From NCBI RefSeq assembly GCF_001641265.1, contig NW_020167522.1:186001-250000 (forward strand): a stretch of 64,000 nt of DNA, given 5' to 3'. This document shows positions 55,285 to 64,000 of this stretch, one piece after another. A model generated the notes under the pieces. It was not told where the DNA came from, did not search any database, and was given only the letters and a program-made list of their open reading frames with translations. Source of the stretch: Pseudogymnoascus destructans (taxonomy: Eukaryota > Ascomycota > Leotiomycetes > Thelebolales > Thelebolaceae). How positions within the stretch are numbered: position 1 is the stretch's first letter; every line of letters begins with the position of its first letter. The position numbers and the translations under genes are program-made.

Positions 55285-56765
55285 TTAGTTCCCATCTAGA
55301 GTCAACTGTGTCGTGACCTCCCATTTAACTCCACCCCTCCCGTAACCTCCCCCAAGCCGATTCTTAACCAACATTGAAATCCGTTCCCTGACCTTACTCA
55401 TCCGGCCTTCATCAACCGTTGCCCTGCTTCCCCTAATTCGTATCTTGAGATTCGCCATGCAAAGCCCATAATGAACCTGCCAGAACTTTGCCTCCTCAAT
55501 GGCACACACTTCCGGCTCCGTGCTGATTTCGTGCAAACACTCATCCACCCCCTTTCCTGAATATGACATCAGGAGCATGAGGCCTTGGGCTATGGCAAGC
55601 CAAATGCCAAGAAAGAACATCGAGAATGAGATGAGGCCGCAAAGAAGTCGATCTAGCCACTGGTACAGCGTCACGGACAGGAGGGGTAGGACGAGCATGA
55701 CGGTAGAAAATGATAGGGTCAGGAAGTGGGACGGGTTGGAGAGCACTGATGGGAGCGACGAGATGTAAGCAAACCGCATAGCATGTGAGATGCGCGCGTG
55801 GTTCTTCAGCCCGATCGCCGATACGAGAGTTGCGACGATTGCAGCAAGGGCGGCTGAGTCAACTGACCCTGGGGAGACGCGTTCGTGGGTATGTGGGCGG
55901 TGAGGGGTGTGTGTGCCAAGCGACTCAAGGAGGTGCTTGAGGTTGTGAGAGATGAGGTCGAAGCCCATGAAGAGCAAGAAGACGGACATGGCAAAGCCAG
56001 CTAGAACTTCGGCGCGTTCCAGGCCAAACGGGTGGCGTATGGAGCTTCGTTTCCAGGCTTCAAAGTTGCAGAACACATCGACCCCCACGCAGATGGTTGC
56101 ACTTATAGCATCGAAGAAGATGAGATGGGAGAGGGCTGTTAATGCAAGGGATCCAGCGGCACTGTATACCACGTATATTGCAACAAGCATATGGCAAAGG
56201 CACCACACCAGTCGAGTTGTTTGCTCGCGGGACATGCTCTGCCATGCTTCCTTAAATGTAGGTATAGGTAGAGATGCAGGCAGCGCCAATGGGGCTCTCG
56301 GTGCTGGCTCCAGGAATACTTGGTGCTGTGTCGAAACGCTACTATGCTTGTATCTATGGCCGCGCCGCTGTCCAATATTCTGCTTGTGTTAGCTGTCACT
56401 GGCCATTCAAACCAGTCTCTCAACCAAAGTTAACTCACAGATTTAGCAATGGGTGCCATTGTATAGGTTTGGGTTTGAAAACTGAAGGGGTTTTTGGCAG
56501 GCGCGCCACCACTATCACTGTCCTGGGCATCGATGCTCGCTGGGCTACCGATACTTCCAGAAGATGGTATAGGTGTAGCCATTGATCCAAACCGGTGAGG
56601 GAATGTATCCGTCATGGGCGAAAGAGAATTCGGATCGAAAGATATCGTCGAACTGACAGGTCGGGGACCGCCATAGATACCAAGGCCAGACCTGTCCTCC
56701 TCAGGGTTAGGAGTCGGCGGCGTTGGGGTCCGTGGCGGTTGGGGGATTGGGAGATTCGAAGCCAT
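55285..56765 (-). CDS. ZRG17: Zrg17-like cation diffusion facilitator
   Basis: Zinc transporter subunit of the secretory pathway (with Msc2/Cis4 in yeasts). Exons are 56765-56439 and 56379-55285, 473 residues. The 59-nt intron (GTGAGT, GCTAAC, AAGCAG) joins PIAKS to NIGQRRGHRYKHSS. The N-terminus is Pro-rich and cytosolic. Six helices begin around LVWCLCHMLVAIYVVYSAAG; helix 2 has FFDAISATICVGVD and the loop RHPFGLERAEVLAGFA matches CDF proteins. A short His-bearing loop (THTPHRPHTHER) lies between helices 4 and 5. The C-terminal domain (VCAIEEAKFWQVHYGLCMANLKIRI) is the CDF cytosolic fold. The typical HxxxD pair is altered, as in Zrg17. An upstream ATG at 56882 was rejected as leader. Confidence 0.85.
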
Positions 56766-57086
56766 TGCTGCTCGTCTTATGCGTGGCAGCAAGGTACGGT
56801 GTTTGCGGTTCGAAATATCTGCAGCATTCCGTAGGTAATGCGATATCTTTTGCGGCTTGTGAAAGGTCAATGTAATAAACAAAGCCGGGTTGCATGCGCA
56901 AGGTCACAACCACCGTGGCGTTATCGGACTGTCGAGAAGCGGCCGCCCGATCCGCCCTAGAACACCCTACAGATAACTAACCACGATCTGGATCCAACAA
57001 CTTTAATAACGGCCCATCGCGACAATTGCAACGAGCTAGCAGTTATTGCAAACCGGCCGCGATCGCACAATGATTTCAGAGGATGA
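56766..57086. promoter_or_regulatory. Divergent promoter region
   Basis: 321 bp between ZRG17 and the unnamed membrane-protein gene. GCGGCCGCCCGATCCG lies at about 56939. No known site was identified. Confidence 0.4.
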
Positions 57087-58187
57087 ATGACTTCGACAAC
57101 AATCCTGCAGAGCATGGATGATGGTACAAGGGCAAGCGGTGTGAGCGAGGAGCGCCAAACAGACGCAGCAAAGGGGGCATCAAGCGATGATGTCGCGCCG
57201 AATGGACATAAAAGGAGCCCTTCGGGCGGACTTTCGAAGCTCTCTTTCTTGAGAGCAAGCGCCGAAGACAACCAAATCCAAGCCGACAATGGCCCACCGA
57301 GCCCCGAGCCCGTCGCGAACGGCCAGCCGACATCTCCTAAAAAGCCTGGACGAGCAATGGCCGTCGCCGTCCAGCAGCTGAAGACAAGACGAAGGAAGGG
57401 TTCTTTGAGGAAAGCGGCGCTTCTTGGAAGAGGCGCACAGCGGGAAAAGAAGGAGCTCGAAATCCCTTCGTTGATCACAAGAGCTGCGGCCGACATCGAC
57501 GGTGACAATGTGTCCAGTCCAATCTCGCCTGAAGATTTAAAGCAAAACAGAGGGTTTAATTTGGGAGCTCTAGACACATCAAGCTACTCTTCGATTGACC
57601 ACAACACAAATAATGGGGTGCAAAATCCATACTCTCCAATGCCTATCCTGGCCCCAGTACCTATTGACCCTACGGCACCCAATCTGAAAACCAGTCCAAC
57701 TCTCTCATATACATCTACTACCGATGACGACGATGTACTGTCGTTTCCGAAGCATCTTCTCTCCCCGCCTATGAATAACATCCCTCTTTACTTCCCAACG
57801 GAAGGTCCAGGGGCGCTATTTCGACGACGGTCAACGAAGAAGCCAAATTCTCCTCTCCCTCATGGAGGATCCACAGCAGTGGCCCTCACTTCATCCGAAG
57901 ATGACTGGGATTACGCAGACACAGAGTGGTGGGGTTGGGTTGTCCTGATAGTCACGTGGGTTGTTTTCGTTATAGGCATGGGGTCCTGCCTCGGGGTTTG
58001 GAGTTGGGCTTGGGACGTTGGAGAGACGCCGTATGCGCCTCCAGAGCTTGAAGATGACCCAACGCTACCTATAGTCGGATATTACCCGGCGCTGATCATA
58101 TTGACGGCAGTTATGGCATGGGTTTGGGTTGTGGTCGCCTGGGTTGGCATGAAGTACTTCAGGCACGCAAAGATCAGTGGTGACTGA
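57087..58187 (+). CDS. Unrecognised two-helix membrane protein
   Basis: Single exon, 366 residues. The first 270 are disordered, Ser/Pro-rich, with a basic segment (QQLKTRRRKGSLRKAALLGR). An acidic-aromatic stretch (EDDWDYADTEWWGW) leads into a hydrophobic helix (VVLIVTWVVFVIGMGSCLGVW). A second helix (PALIILTAVMAWVWVVVAW) lies near the end, followed by a short basic tail. Two helices put both ends on one side of a membrane. I do not recognise the family. Codon use and absence of stops support a real gene; it is divergent from ZRG17. Confidence 0.75.
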   Translation: MTSTTILQSMDDGTRASGVSEERQTDAAKGASSDDVAPNGHKRSPSGGLSKLSFLRASAEDNQIQADNGPPSPEPVANGQPTSPKKPGRAMAVAVQQLKTRRRKGSLRKAALLGRGAQREKKELEIPSLITRAAADIDGDNVSSPISPEDLKQNRGFNLGALDTSSYSSIDHNTNNGVQNPYSPMPILAPVPIDPTAPNLKTSPTLSYTSTTDDDDVLSFPKHLLSPPMNNIPLYFPTEGPGALFRRRSTKKPNSPLPHGGSTAVALTSSEDDWDYADTEWWGWVVLIVTWVVFVIGMGSCLGVWSWAWDVGETPYAPPELEDDPTLPIVGYYPALIILTAVMAWVWVVVAWVGMKYFRHAKISGD

Positions 58188-58804
58188 TTATATACAATGT
58201 TCATACGTCCTACTTACTTAATATACCCTCTAGACGTTGTTTCTTTGCTTCGTGTGTTTTTCAAGTTCGCTTTGATGGATACCTTGTGGCCTCTCAAGTG
58301 ACGAACTTTAGTGTTGGGCCCGGCGAACCTTAATCCAACTGGCGGCAGGCACGCTTCAAGGCACCGCCTACTTCAAACCTTCGCTCTGAATAACGCGAAC
58401 TGCAGCTACATTTGCTTTACTTTACACATTTTCTTTACGAGCTCAAGATGACTCCCAGGGGGCATACTTTTACTTCGGTGCGCAGGGTTCACTTTGGTGC
58501 CATTCCCAGCTTGTGGTGCCATTATTCACTTAGTGCTAATTTCCAACTTGACTCCCTACGCCGCTACATATAGCGGCTCTCCACATTCCAGGGTTTCATT
58601 TCTGCTCGATATATTTTTCTCATATATCAAGTACATACTATTGCTGTTCCAAGCCTCCGATGCCCGCTCTCCTTCAATACGATAGTTATCATTTTATCAC
58701 AGGCGTAACGCCAAACCCGAGCCCCTTTCTTCGAATCATAACTACTCTCACCAGCCATTCATCGGATTTAATTTCGGCCTCTTTTGGATATAACACCGTT
58801 AGAC
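58188..58804. other. Intergenic
   Basis: Between two plus-strand genes; 3' UTR and promoter. No motif recognised. Confidence 0.55.
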
Positions 58805-60073
58805 ATGCCTATCATATCGGCAGATATATGCGCTGCCCCAATAGAGGAACCGAATGGCAGCTCATGGATGGAAGACAGGCTTGATCGGTCCCAAAATCTC
58901 AAGCGATTCACGATATTTAATAAGCTTTTCCCGGAGCTTCGATTGAAGATTTGGTGTCATTGTATGCCACCGCCGGGTCGGGCAGTGTTCGACCATAGTT
59001 TGGGGCCCCGGGTATTGTGGGACCCTTCTATGGGATATTATGCGCTTTTCCATCCGGAGGAGGATGTTCTGACGCTGCCCGACAACTTTTTTGGGGGCCG
59101 AACACCCGTACTCTTCCAGGTCTGTCAAGAATCAAGGTATATAGGGAAGAGGAGAATCTTCCCTGTTACTGGGTTAAGGTTATTCCATGGCGGGAACATA
59201 AGATACCAGCCCACATTCCAAATGAGCATCATGGCCCATCCCTTCAACTTCTTTATAAAAACGCTATGGTTCTCACCAAAGGACACAATCGTGATACCAA
59301 TCCGCTCCGCGGACGCGCTCCTAGATATACAGCTTGCCGCTGTACAGATCGCTAGGACGTGGGATGAAGAGGAAAACCCATTAATGGTCCGGAAGGTGCA
59401 GTTCTCACTTTTGATTACCGACATCAACAAACTCAACTCTAAGGTCGCTGGACACCTCACCAAAATTTGCTCGCTGGTACGCGACTTGGGGCGTTCGGCG
59501 ACTATTTTCATCGGCATGGGAGCCGGCTTTGCCCACAGACGAGGTCGATTCTACCTCAACGATGACCAAGAAGAGTGGGTCTACAACGAAGACGGGACCT
59601 TCTGCAACCCGGACCTCCAGAAACAGCTAGAGCATAAGCTGGCAGCGTCGCCCGGTAAATGGGTCCTCTCTAAGGACTACGATCCGTCCAACGTTTCCGC
59701 TCTGTCCGACGAGCTCGGCGGTCTCGACTCGATCGCTGCGAGCAGTCCGGACAAATCATTTCTGGGAATAGGGCGAATAAACCTCCCATGTCTGAGCAGG
59801 TGTGCAGTGATCAGCCATCATAGCGCATACAAGTACTGCCTCAATTCCGAGATTATCGAGGCGCACTTCGCAAAAGTAAATCCTCTGATACGATATGTCG
59901 ACCAAATCAGAGACGGCTTGGTGGAGGATAGATATACGGGTGGTTGGGAAAGGGGGGAGGCTTGGCGCCGTGGGCTGTCTTTTAAAAAGACAGGCCTGTA
60001 CGGGGAGGATAGCGAGAACGATGTATGGGGCGGTCTATTAGATGGTACCGATCTATGGAACGCTGGCATATGA
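58805..60073 (+). CDS. 2EXR domain protein
   Basis: Single exon, 422 residues. FTIFNKLFPELRLKIWCHCMP is the 2EXR/F-box-like signature seen in many filamentous-fungal proteins, followed by PVLFQVCQESRYIG, also typical. The rest has no recognised domain. ATG 58805 is the first in-frame ATG; upstream sequence in frame has only non-ATG codons. Unlike the smaller 2EXR gene at 47177 it is full-sized for the group. Function is unknown. Confidence 0.82.
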   Translation: MPIISADICAAPIEEPNGSSWMEDRLDRSQNLKRFTIFNKLFPELRLKIWCHCMPPPGRAVFDHSLGPRVLWDPSMGYYALFHPEEDVLTLPDNFFGGRTPVLFQVCQESRYIGKRRIFPVTGLRLFHGGNIRYQPTFQMSIMAHPFNFFIKTLWFSPKDTIVIPIRSADALLDIQLAAVQIARTWDEEENPLMVRKVQFSLLITDINKLNSKVAGHLTKICSLVRDLGRSATIFIGMGAGFAHRRGRFYLNDDQEEWVYNEDGTFCNPDLQKQLEHKLAASPGKWVLSKDYDPSNVSALSDELGGLDSIAASSPDKSFLGIGRINLPCLSRCAVISHHSAYKYCLNSEIIEAHFAKVNPLIRYVDQIRDGLVEDRYTGGWERGEAWRRGLSFKKTGLYGEDSENDVWGGLLDGTDLWNAGI

Positions 60074-60644
60074 ACTGGTGATGGCACAGTCCAATCGGCA
60101 TGGTTGTTCGTTCGTCGCTAACTGAAGACAGGATGCCAAATGACAAGAGCTTTGTTGCGGTTAGCGAGTTTGTTTTCTCTAAATGGCAGGAACTCGAGCA
60201 GCGTTGTTTCCATTTTGGTCGTTATATATTGTATACTTGCGGGAACCTAACCAGCGTTGTTTCCGCTTTAGTCGTTATATAGTTCAATATATTATTGGGT
60301 TTGTTTACAGAAGGTATTGCTGCGGAATCCCTGGTATGTGCAAAACCTTAAGTGCATCCTGCAAGAATATCTTGAGAGCTACAGAGTAAATCCATTGTCA
60401 GAGGTGCGTAAATCCGTATTAAAAACCACCCAGCGGCTACGTCAAGACAGTGCAACGGCATGGGCTAGATAGACTTCAGAGCGTAAATATGAGAATTACA
60501 AGATTACATCATACGAACGTAGCTCCCAGTAGTGTGCATAGCAGATTCTCCTTATTCCATTTAACTACATTTTCTTTCGCAATTGCCCTCAAACCACCTA
60601 ACGCCATTTCCAAATGCACTCGTCACCCACGAGTAAATCCTACA
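60074..60644. other. Convergent intergenic with a direct repeat
   Basis: Contains two copies of about 40 bp starting CAGCGTTGTTTCC and ending TCGTTATAT (60198 and 60251). Otherwise nothing seen. Confidence 0.6.
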
Positions 60645-61900
60645 CTACTTCTTCCCCGCCCTCCTCGCCTTCCCCGGCCTCGCCTTCGCCGCCCCAGGTC
60701 TGCTCTGTCCCTTCATCTTCCTGCTGCTGAAGCCCGTGAGGTCACCCGTGGTATGGGCATCGTTGCTCTTGGCGTGCCTCTTCTTGCCGCCGAACCCGTA
60801 CTTCTCGTCCTTCTTAGTGCGCTTGTTGCGCTTCTCGCTGCGGTCGCGGCTTTCGGGCTTGGTGGAGGCTTCGTCGAGGGCGACGTCGAACATGTCGGCC
60901 TCGTTGGTGCCGGTTGGGCCGTCACCATCTTGACGCTCTGGTTGGCTGTTAGTAACCTATTCGCCGTCTAAATTCCATGTTGGGGTGGGTAAAGCATACT
61001 TCTCTTCAAGTCCTTAATCTTCTCCATCGTCTTGGTCTTCTCCTTCTGTCTCTCCTGCAACTTCGCATTCTGCACCTGCTTGCCGAACTTCTTCAGGTCG
61101 CGTTGTTTCCTCGCCTCAGCAGATGCCTTCTTGCCCGCAGCAGCCTCCACCAACTTCGCCTTGATCTTCGCCATGTGCTCATCCGCCTTGACCATCTCGG
61201 CAAAGAAATCCGTCGGTCTGGTGAACGGCGCGCCCTCGGCCTTCAACAGCTTCCTGGCCTCCTGGACGGCAGTGAGCGATTGTTGGTAGAACGCCAGTTC
61301 GCGCTGCAGATCGTCAGAGACGTCAGGGATGGCCACGGGCTCGGCGGTGGTCAGAGATTGGTGGTCGGTGAAGTGGAGGGTCTTGAGGGGGAGTGCGATG
61401 CGGCGGAGCGCGGTGGTCAGGGCGGTGGTGTTGTTAATCGTCAGGCGCTGGTGAGGGATCATGTCCTCCTTGTCTTCGTCGTCGAGGTCTTCAAGGTCGG
61501 AGAGAGGGATGTCTTCTTCGTCGGACATGTCGTCATCGGAGAGGCCATTGTTATCTTCGACACCGCTGGAGCTAGCAGTGTCGCTATCGTCGATACCTGC
61601 AAGATCAACCTGGGAGCGGTTAGAATCAATCTTTGCAGTTGAATTGAGGCTATTTACCTCTGTGCGGCGGTACTCATCGCCATTCTCCTTCTCATCAAGC
61701 TCCATGAGCTCGCGGATACCCTCCTCGTCCTCCTCCTCATCGTCATCTTCACCTTCCTCCTCCTCCGCTACATCAGCTACAGGCTGCTTGGTCTTTTTCT
61801 CCTTCCGCGCCTTCTTAACCATCTTCTTCTGGTGCTCCTGCTTGAAGTCGATCTGCTTCTCCGCGACCAGCGCCATCTTCAGCTTGCTTTTGTTGACCAT
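60645..61900 (-). CDS. EBP2: rRNA-processing protein Ebp2
   Basis: Nucleolar 60S ribosome biogenesis factor. Exons are 61900-61658, 61609-61000 and 60937-60645, 381 residues. Intron 1 (48 nt, GTAAAT, TTCTAAC, CCCAG) is a multiple of three without stops, so unspliced frames look intact; splicing is inferred from the strong signals. Intron 2 (62 nt) has GTATGC, TTACTAAC and AACCAG. The protein has a Lys-rich coiled start, a long acidic tract (EEEEGEDDDEEEDEE and further D/E runs), the Ebp2 core (RELAFYQQSLTAVQEARKL, RPTDFFAEMVK, DEHMAKIKAKLV) and a basic Gly/Lys tail ending GKARRAGKK. A GCACGTGAC lies upstream at 62055. Confidence 0.93.
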
Positions 61901-63310
61901 TTTGATTGACTGCTGGTTGCTCAGATTTGTTGCTGTTTTCCTACCGGCGCAGTATCTGCGGGACCGACTTTCTCTTGTAACTTTTTGGCTTTTTTGGAGG
62001 CTAGTATTCGGATTGGGACTAGTTCACTTGACCGCCTTCACATTTGGATGTGGCGCACGTGACATGGCTCGGATACTCAAAACCTATAAATCATCACAGG
62101 ACGAACGTTGGAAATAATCGTTTTGTGGTCGTATGTAGTGGTGTATTGGGTTCTAGGTAGTTATTATGCGGTAATAAGGTCAGGTCACCGGGCTTGTGTC
62201 TCTGGTTGGTGGTGGGGTAATTTTCGGAATTAGACCCTTATAAAGGCAATAAATTGTATTAATATTTGCAACAGTTAAATTATTCCCCAGTCGTTGGTTG
62301 TATTCATTAGATAGCAACACCACCATAGTACGTCGAATGCACGTCTATTTACGAAGGCGGTTTATTATCTCACCGCAGTTTATTTTATTCTACAAGAGTA
62401 GTGCATATTTGTTGGTATACAGGAAGTTGGAGGTTGCAACGGTCATTGCTGTCACAACCTCGTAGGGAAAAAACATGAGTTTGTGGAGGAAAGTTTGCCT
62501 GTTCCTCCATCGAGGACCAAGGTCTTGCCATACAATGGGACTTATGATCGAGACCATAGTTCGCGCGTATGATCATGTGGCGCCCATGGAAATTCAATAC
62601 TGGCCTTGCATATGGGCAGTCTCCAACAGCAGCCTACACCTTCAACTACAGCCACCATCACATACTTGTCCCCGAAATAGAGGCAGCTCGTAGAACAGTC
62701 ACTTCATTACCACGGTCCTATTCAGATGCATCATATTATTCAATAAGTATACATATAATTCGTTTTGAACGGTGCTCACACCCCACCCGCATCCCCCCCT
62801 AACCATCCGCTTAAGCCCCCCATCTCAAGGAGAGTGCTATGTCCATCCTAAACTAGTAACAAATAAGAACAACGCCTCGCTCGTACCCTTAATCCTCCAA
62901 GCTACGTGGTGCAAATTCGAGAGAGAAAAGCCCCATTATTGTTTCCACCCCCAACCCGGCGCTGGTAGTGACGACCAACCCGGTTCACTACCAACTACGG
63001 TAATCCCAAAGGTGCTAGGCACCCTCGGCCAAGTCAGCGCCCGACGGGGGTTGACGAGGGGCATCGTAATCGTGTCTTGTTGACATAGAGGCAGGCGGAC
63101 AAAGGAAATTCGTCCGACGAGTGACCAGAGGACTCGTCGGGTTTTGCAGATTGTATTTCGCACTACAGGCTGGGGTTACCAGCCTGAGAGGTATCATGAT
63201 GCAGACGCCATGCAATGGAACGCAAATGAGTCGCTATTCGGAATTAAGATTTGTTCAAAGCTGGGCTTGGCCAGTATGCTTGTTTCGTCGGAGTGTGGTT
63301 GTTGTCTTCA
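61901..63310. other. 1.4-kb intergenic
   Basis: EBP2 promoter (CACGTG core at 62056-62061) and the long 3' side of the samB/MUB1 gene. Frames here show no recognisable motif or splice structure. Confidence 0.55.
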
Positions 63311-64000
63311 TCATTGAGACGCCTCGACGCACCAATGGCGATGGTAAACCCATGCGCTCTTTTGGCATTCTTTGCTGCAGTACTTTGTACGGCGGCATCG
63401 TCGACACTTGGCAAACTGCCGTGTAAACTCTTCCCACTTGCCGCATTGGTAGTATGCACATTGTCTGATCCCTCCCCTTGTGTCGTCCTTGCGGCACAAG
63501 TTGCGCATAACCACGCCAGCCCAGTATTGCATATCCTGGCTGTGGTGACGCACGGTAAACTTCTCGACGAGGGGGAATATATTGAAATCGTCAGGCAAGA
63601 GGTACTCCTCCTCCTCGTCACTCTCACAACCGTCCTCAGCTTGTGCGTGGCAGCTGCTGTCATCTTGATCCAGAAGATGAAGCTCCTTGCCGATCTTGAG
63701 CTTTGGAACGAGATGCGACCGTTGGAAATACTTTCGGAGGTTGCAGTACTTAGAAACATATGCGAGGAGCTGCAAAGACATGAGAACGTCTTCGTCGCGT
63801 GGCATAGCCGCAAGGACTTGTGCGTTTGCTGGAGTGGGCCGATCCAGCAAGTATCTTGGGATAGTCGTAATCATGATGGCGGGTGAGTTGTTGGCCATAT
63901 TTGTCTGGGCTGGGGAGAGGCCCATTGGTGGTCCTGTTGGGGTTGTGGCATCGGCGATCAGACTTCCGTCAATTGCTGATCGGTGTGTGATGTTGAATGT
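63311..64000 (-). CDS. samB: MYND-finger protein samB/Mub1 (3' part)
   Basis: C-terminal 229 codons of a gene that enters from the right edge. Relatives (Aspergillus samB, yeast Mub1) act in morphogenesis and, in yeast, with Ubr2 in degradation of Rpn4. The frame is open from 64000 (FNITHRSAIDGSL). It shows EDVLMSLQLLAYVSKYCNLR, an acidic loop, DDFNIFPLVEKFTVRHH, QYWAGVVMRNLCRKD and a complete MYND zinc finger (CAYYQC, KCRRCRRTKYCSKEC, HRHWC). It ends TGA at 63311. The N-terminal ARM-like part and start are outside the window. Confidence 0.93.
   Translation of the reverse strand, partial: TFNITHRSAIDGSLIADATTPTGPPMGLSPAQTNMANNSPAIMITTIPRYLLDRPTPANAQVLAAMPRDEDVLMSLQLLAYVSKYCNLRKYFQRSHLVPKLKIGKELHLLDQDDSSCHAQAEDGCESDEEEEYLLPDDFNIFPLVEKFTVRHHSQDMQYWAGVVMRNLCRKDDTRGGIRQCAYYQCGKWEEFTRQFAKCRRCRRTKYCSKECQKSAWVYHRHWCVEASQ

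Noticed and set aside
61461..62117. Ser-rich plus-strand frame
   Set aside because: It is the complement of the acidic tract of EBP2.
63251..63886. Long plus-strand frame at the right edge
   Set aside because: It overlaps the well-supported samB/MUB1 frame on the other strand and has no motifs.

Overview
The window is nuclear DNA of a filamentous ascomycete (Pezizomycotina; a Leotiomycete would fit, but this is inference). The grounds are many short introns of about 45-70 nt with GTRNGT donors, CTAAC-type branch points and close acceptors, a Zn2Cys6 protein, 2EXR proteins, a samB/Mub1-type MYND protein, an EF-hand aspartate/glutamate carrier and Ty3-type chromodomain retroelements. Every gene model was read by eye from the sequence. 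Splice sites come from reading frame and consensus, not transcripts.

Positions 1-12033 are a transposon nest with one host gene inside it. The tail of a chromodomain Ty3/gypsy element (integrase C-terminus, polypurine tract, 3' LTR) carries a spliced antisense gene with a cysteine cluster. Its LTR is split by a second LTR family with a clean target duplication. Then come a roughly 0.65 kb inverted repeat flanking a pogo/Fot-like transposase fragment (itself hit by a solo LTR at its start codon), a reversed LTR, a GAGCTC-rich tract and an integrase-like relic. A protein-L-isoaspartate methyltransferase gene follows. From 7778 to 12025 lies a complete 4.25 kb hAT-like element with 13-bp terminal inverted repeats and an 8-bp target duplication. 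It holds the front part of a BED-finger transposase, an unidentified multi-exon gene and a divergently transcribed histone H3-variant gene with its own TATA box and introns. The H3 tail lacks K9 and K14. Two solo LTRs have since hit this element.

Positions 12143-64000 are gene-dense. In order: DUF1308 protein; an orphan Q/N/S-rich nuclear protein; a small duplicated coiled-coil gene; a Tim17/22/23-like membrane protein; RNA polymerase III subunit RPC53; tRNA thiolation protein Ncs2; a PTM1-type seven-helix membrane protein; a zinc-cluster protein; 3.3 kb of satellites and gene-poor DNA; B-type cyclin; aspartate/glutamate carrier; GH78-like secreted hydrolase; aprataxin (Hnt3); a DHX57-type RNA helicase; a 2EXR protein; cystinosin; Mgm1; Dug3; Zrg17; an unrecognised two-helix membrane protein; a second 2EXR protein; Ebp2; and the 3' part of samB/MUB1.

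The host genes do not form a pathway cluster. They are housekeeping genes in alternating divergent and convergent pairs, several sharing promoters with a CACGTG core. The unusual biology is in the first 12 kb, chiefly the hAT-like element with a histone H3 cargo and the antisense cysteine-cluster gene inside the chromovirus.
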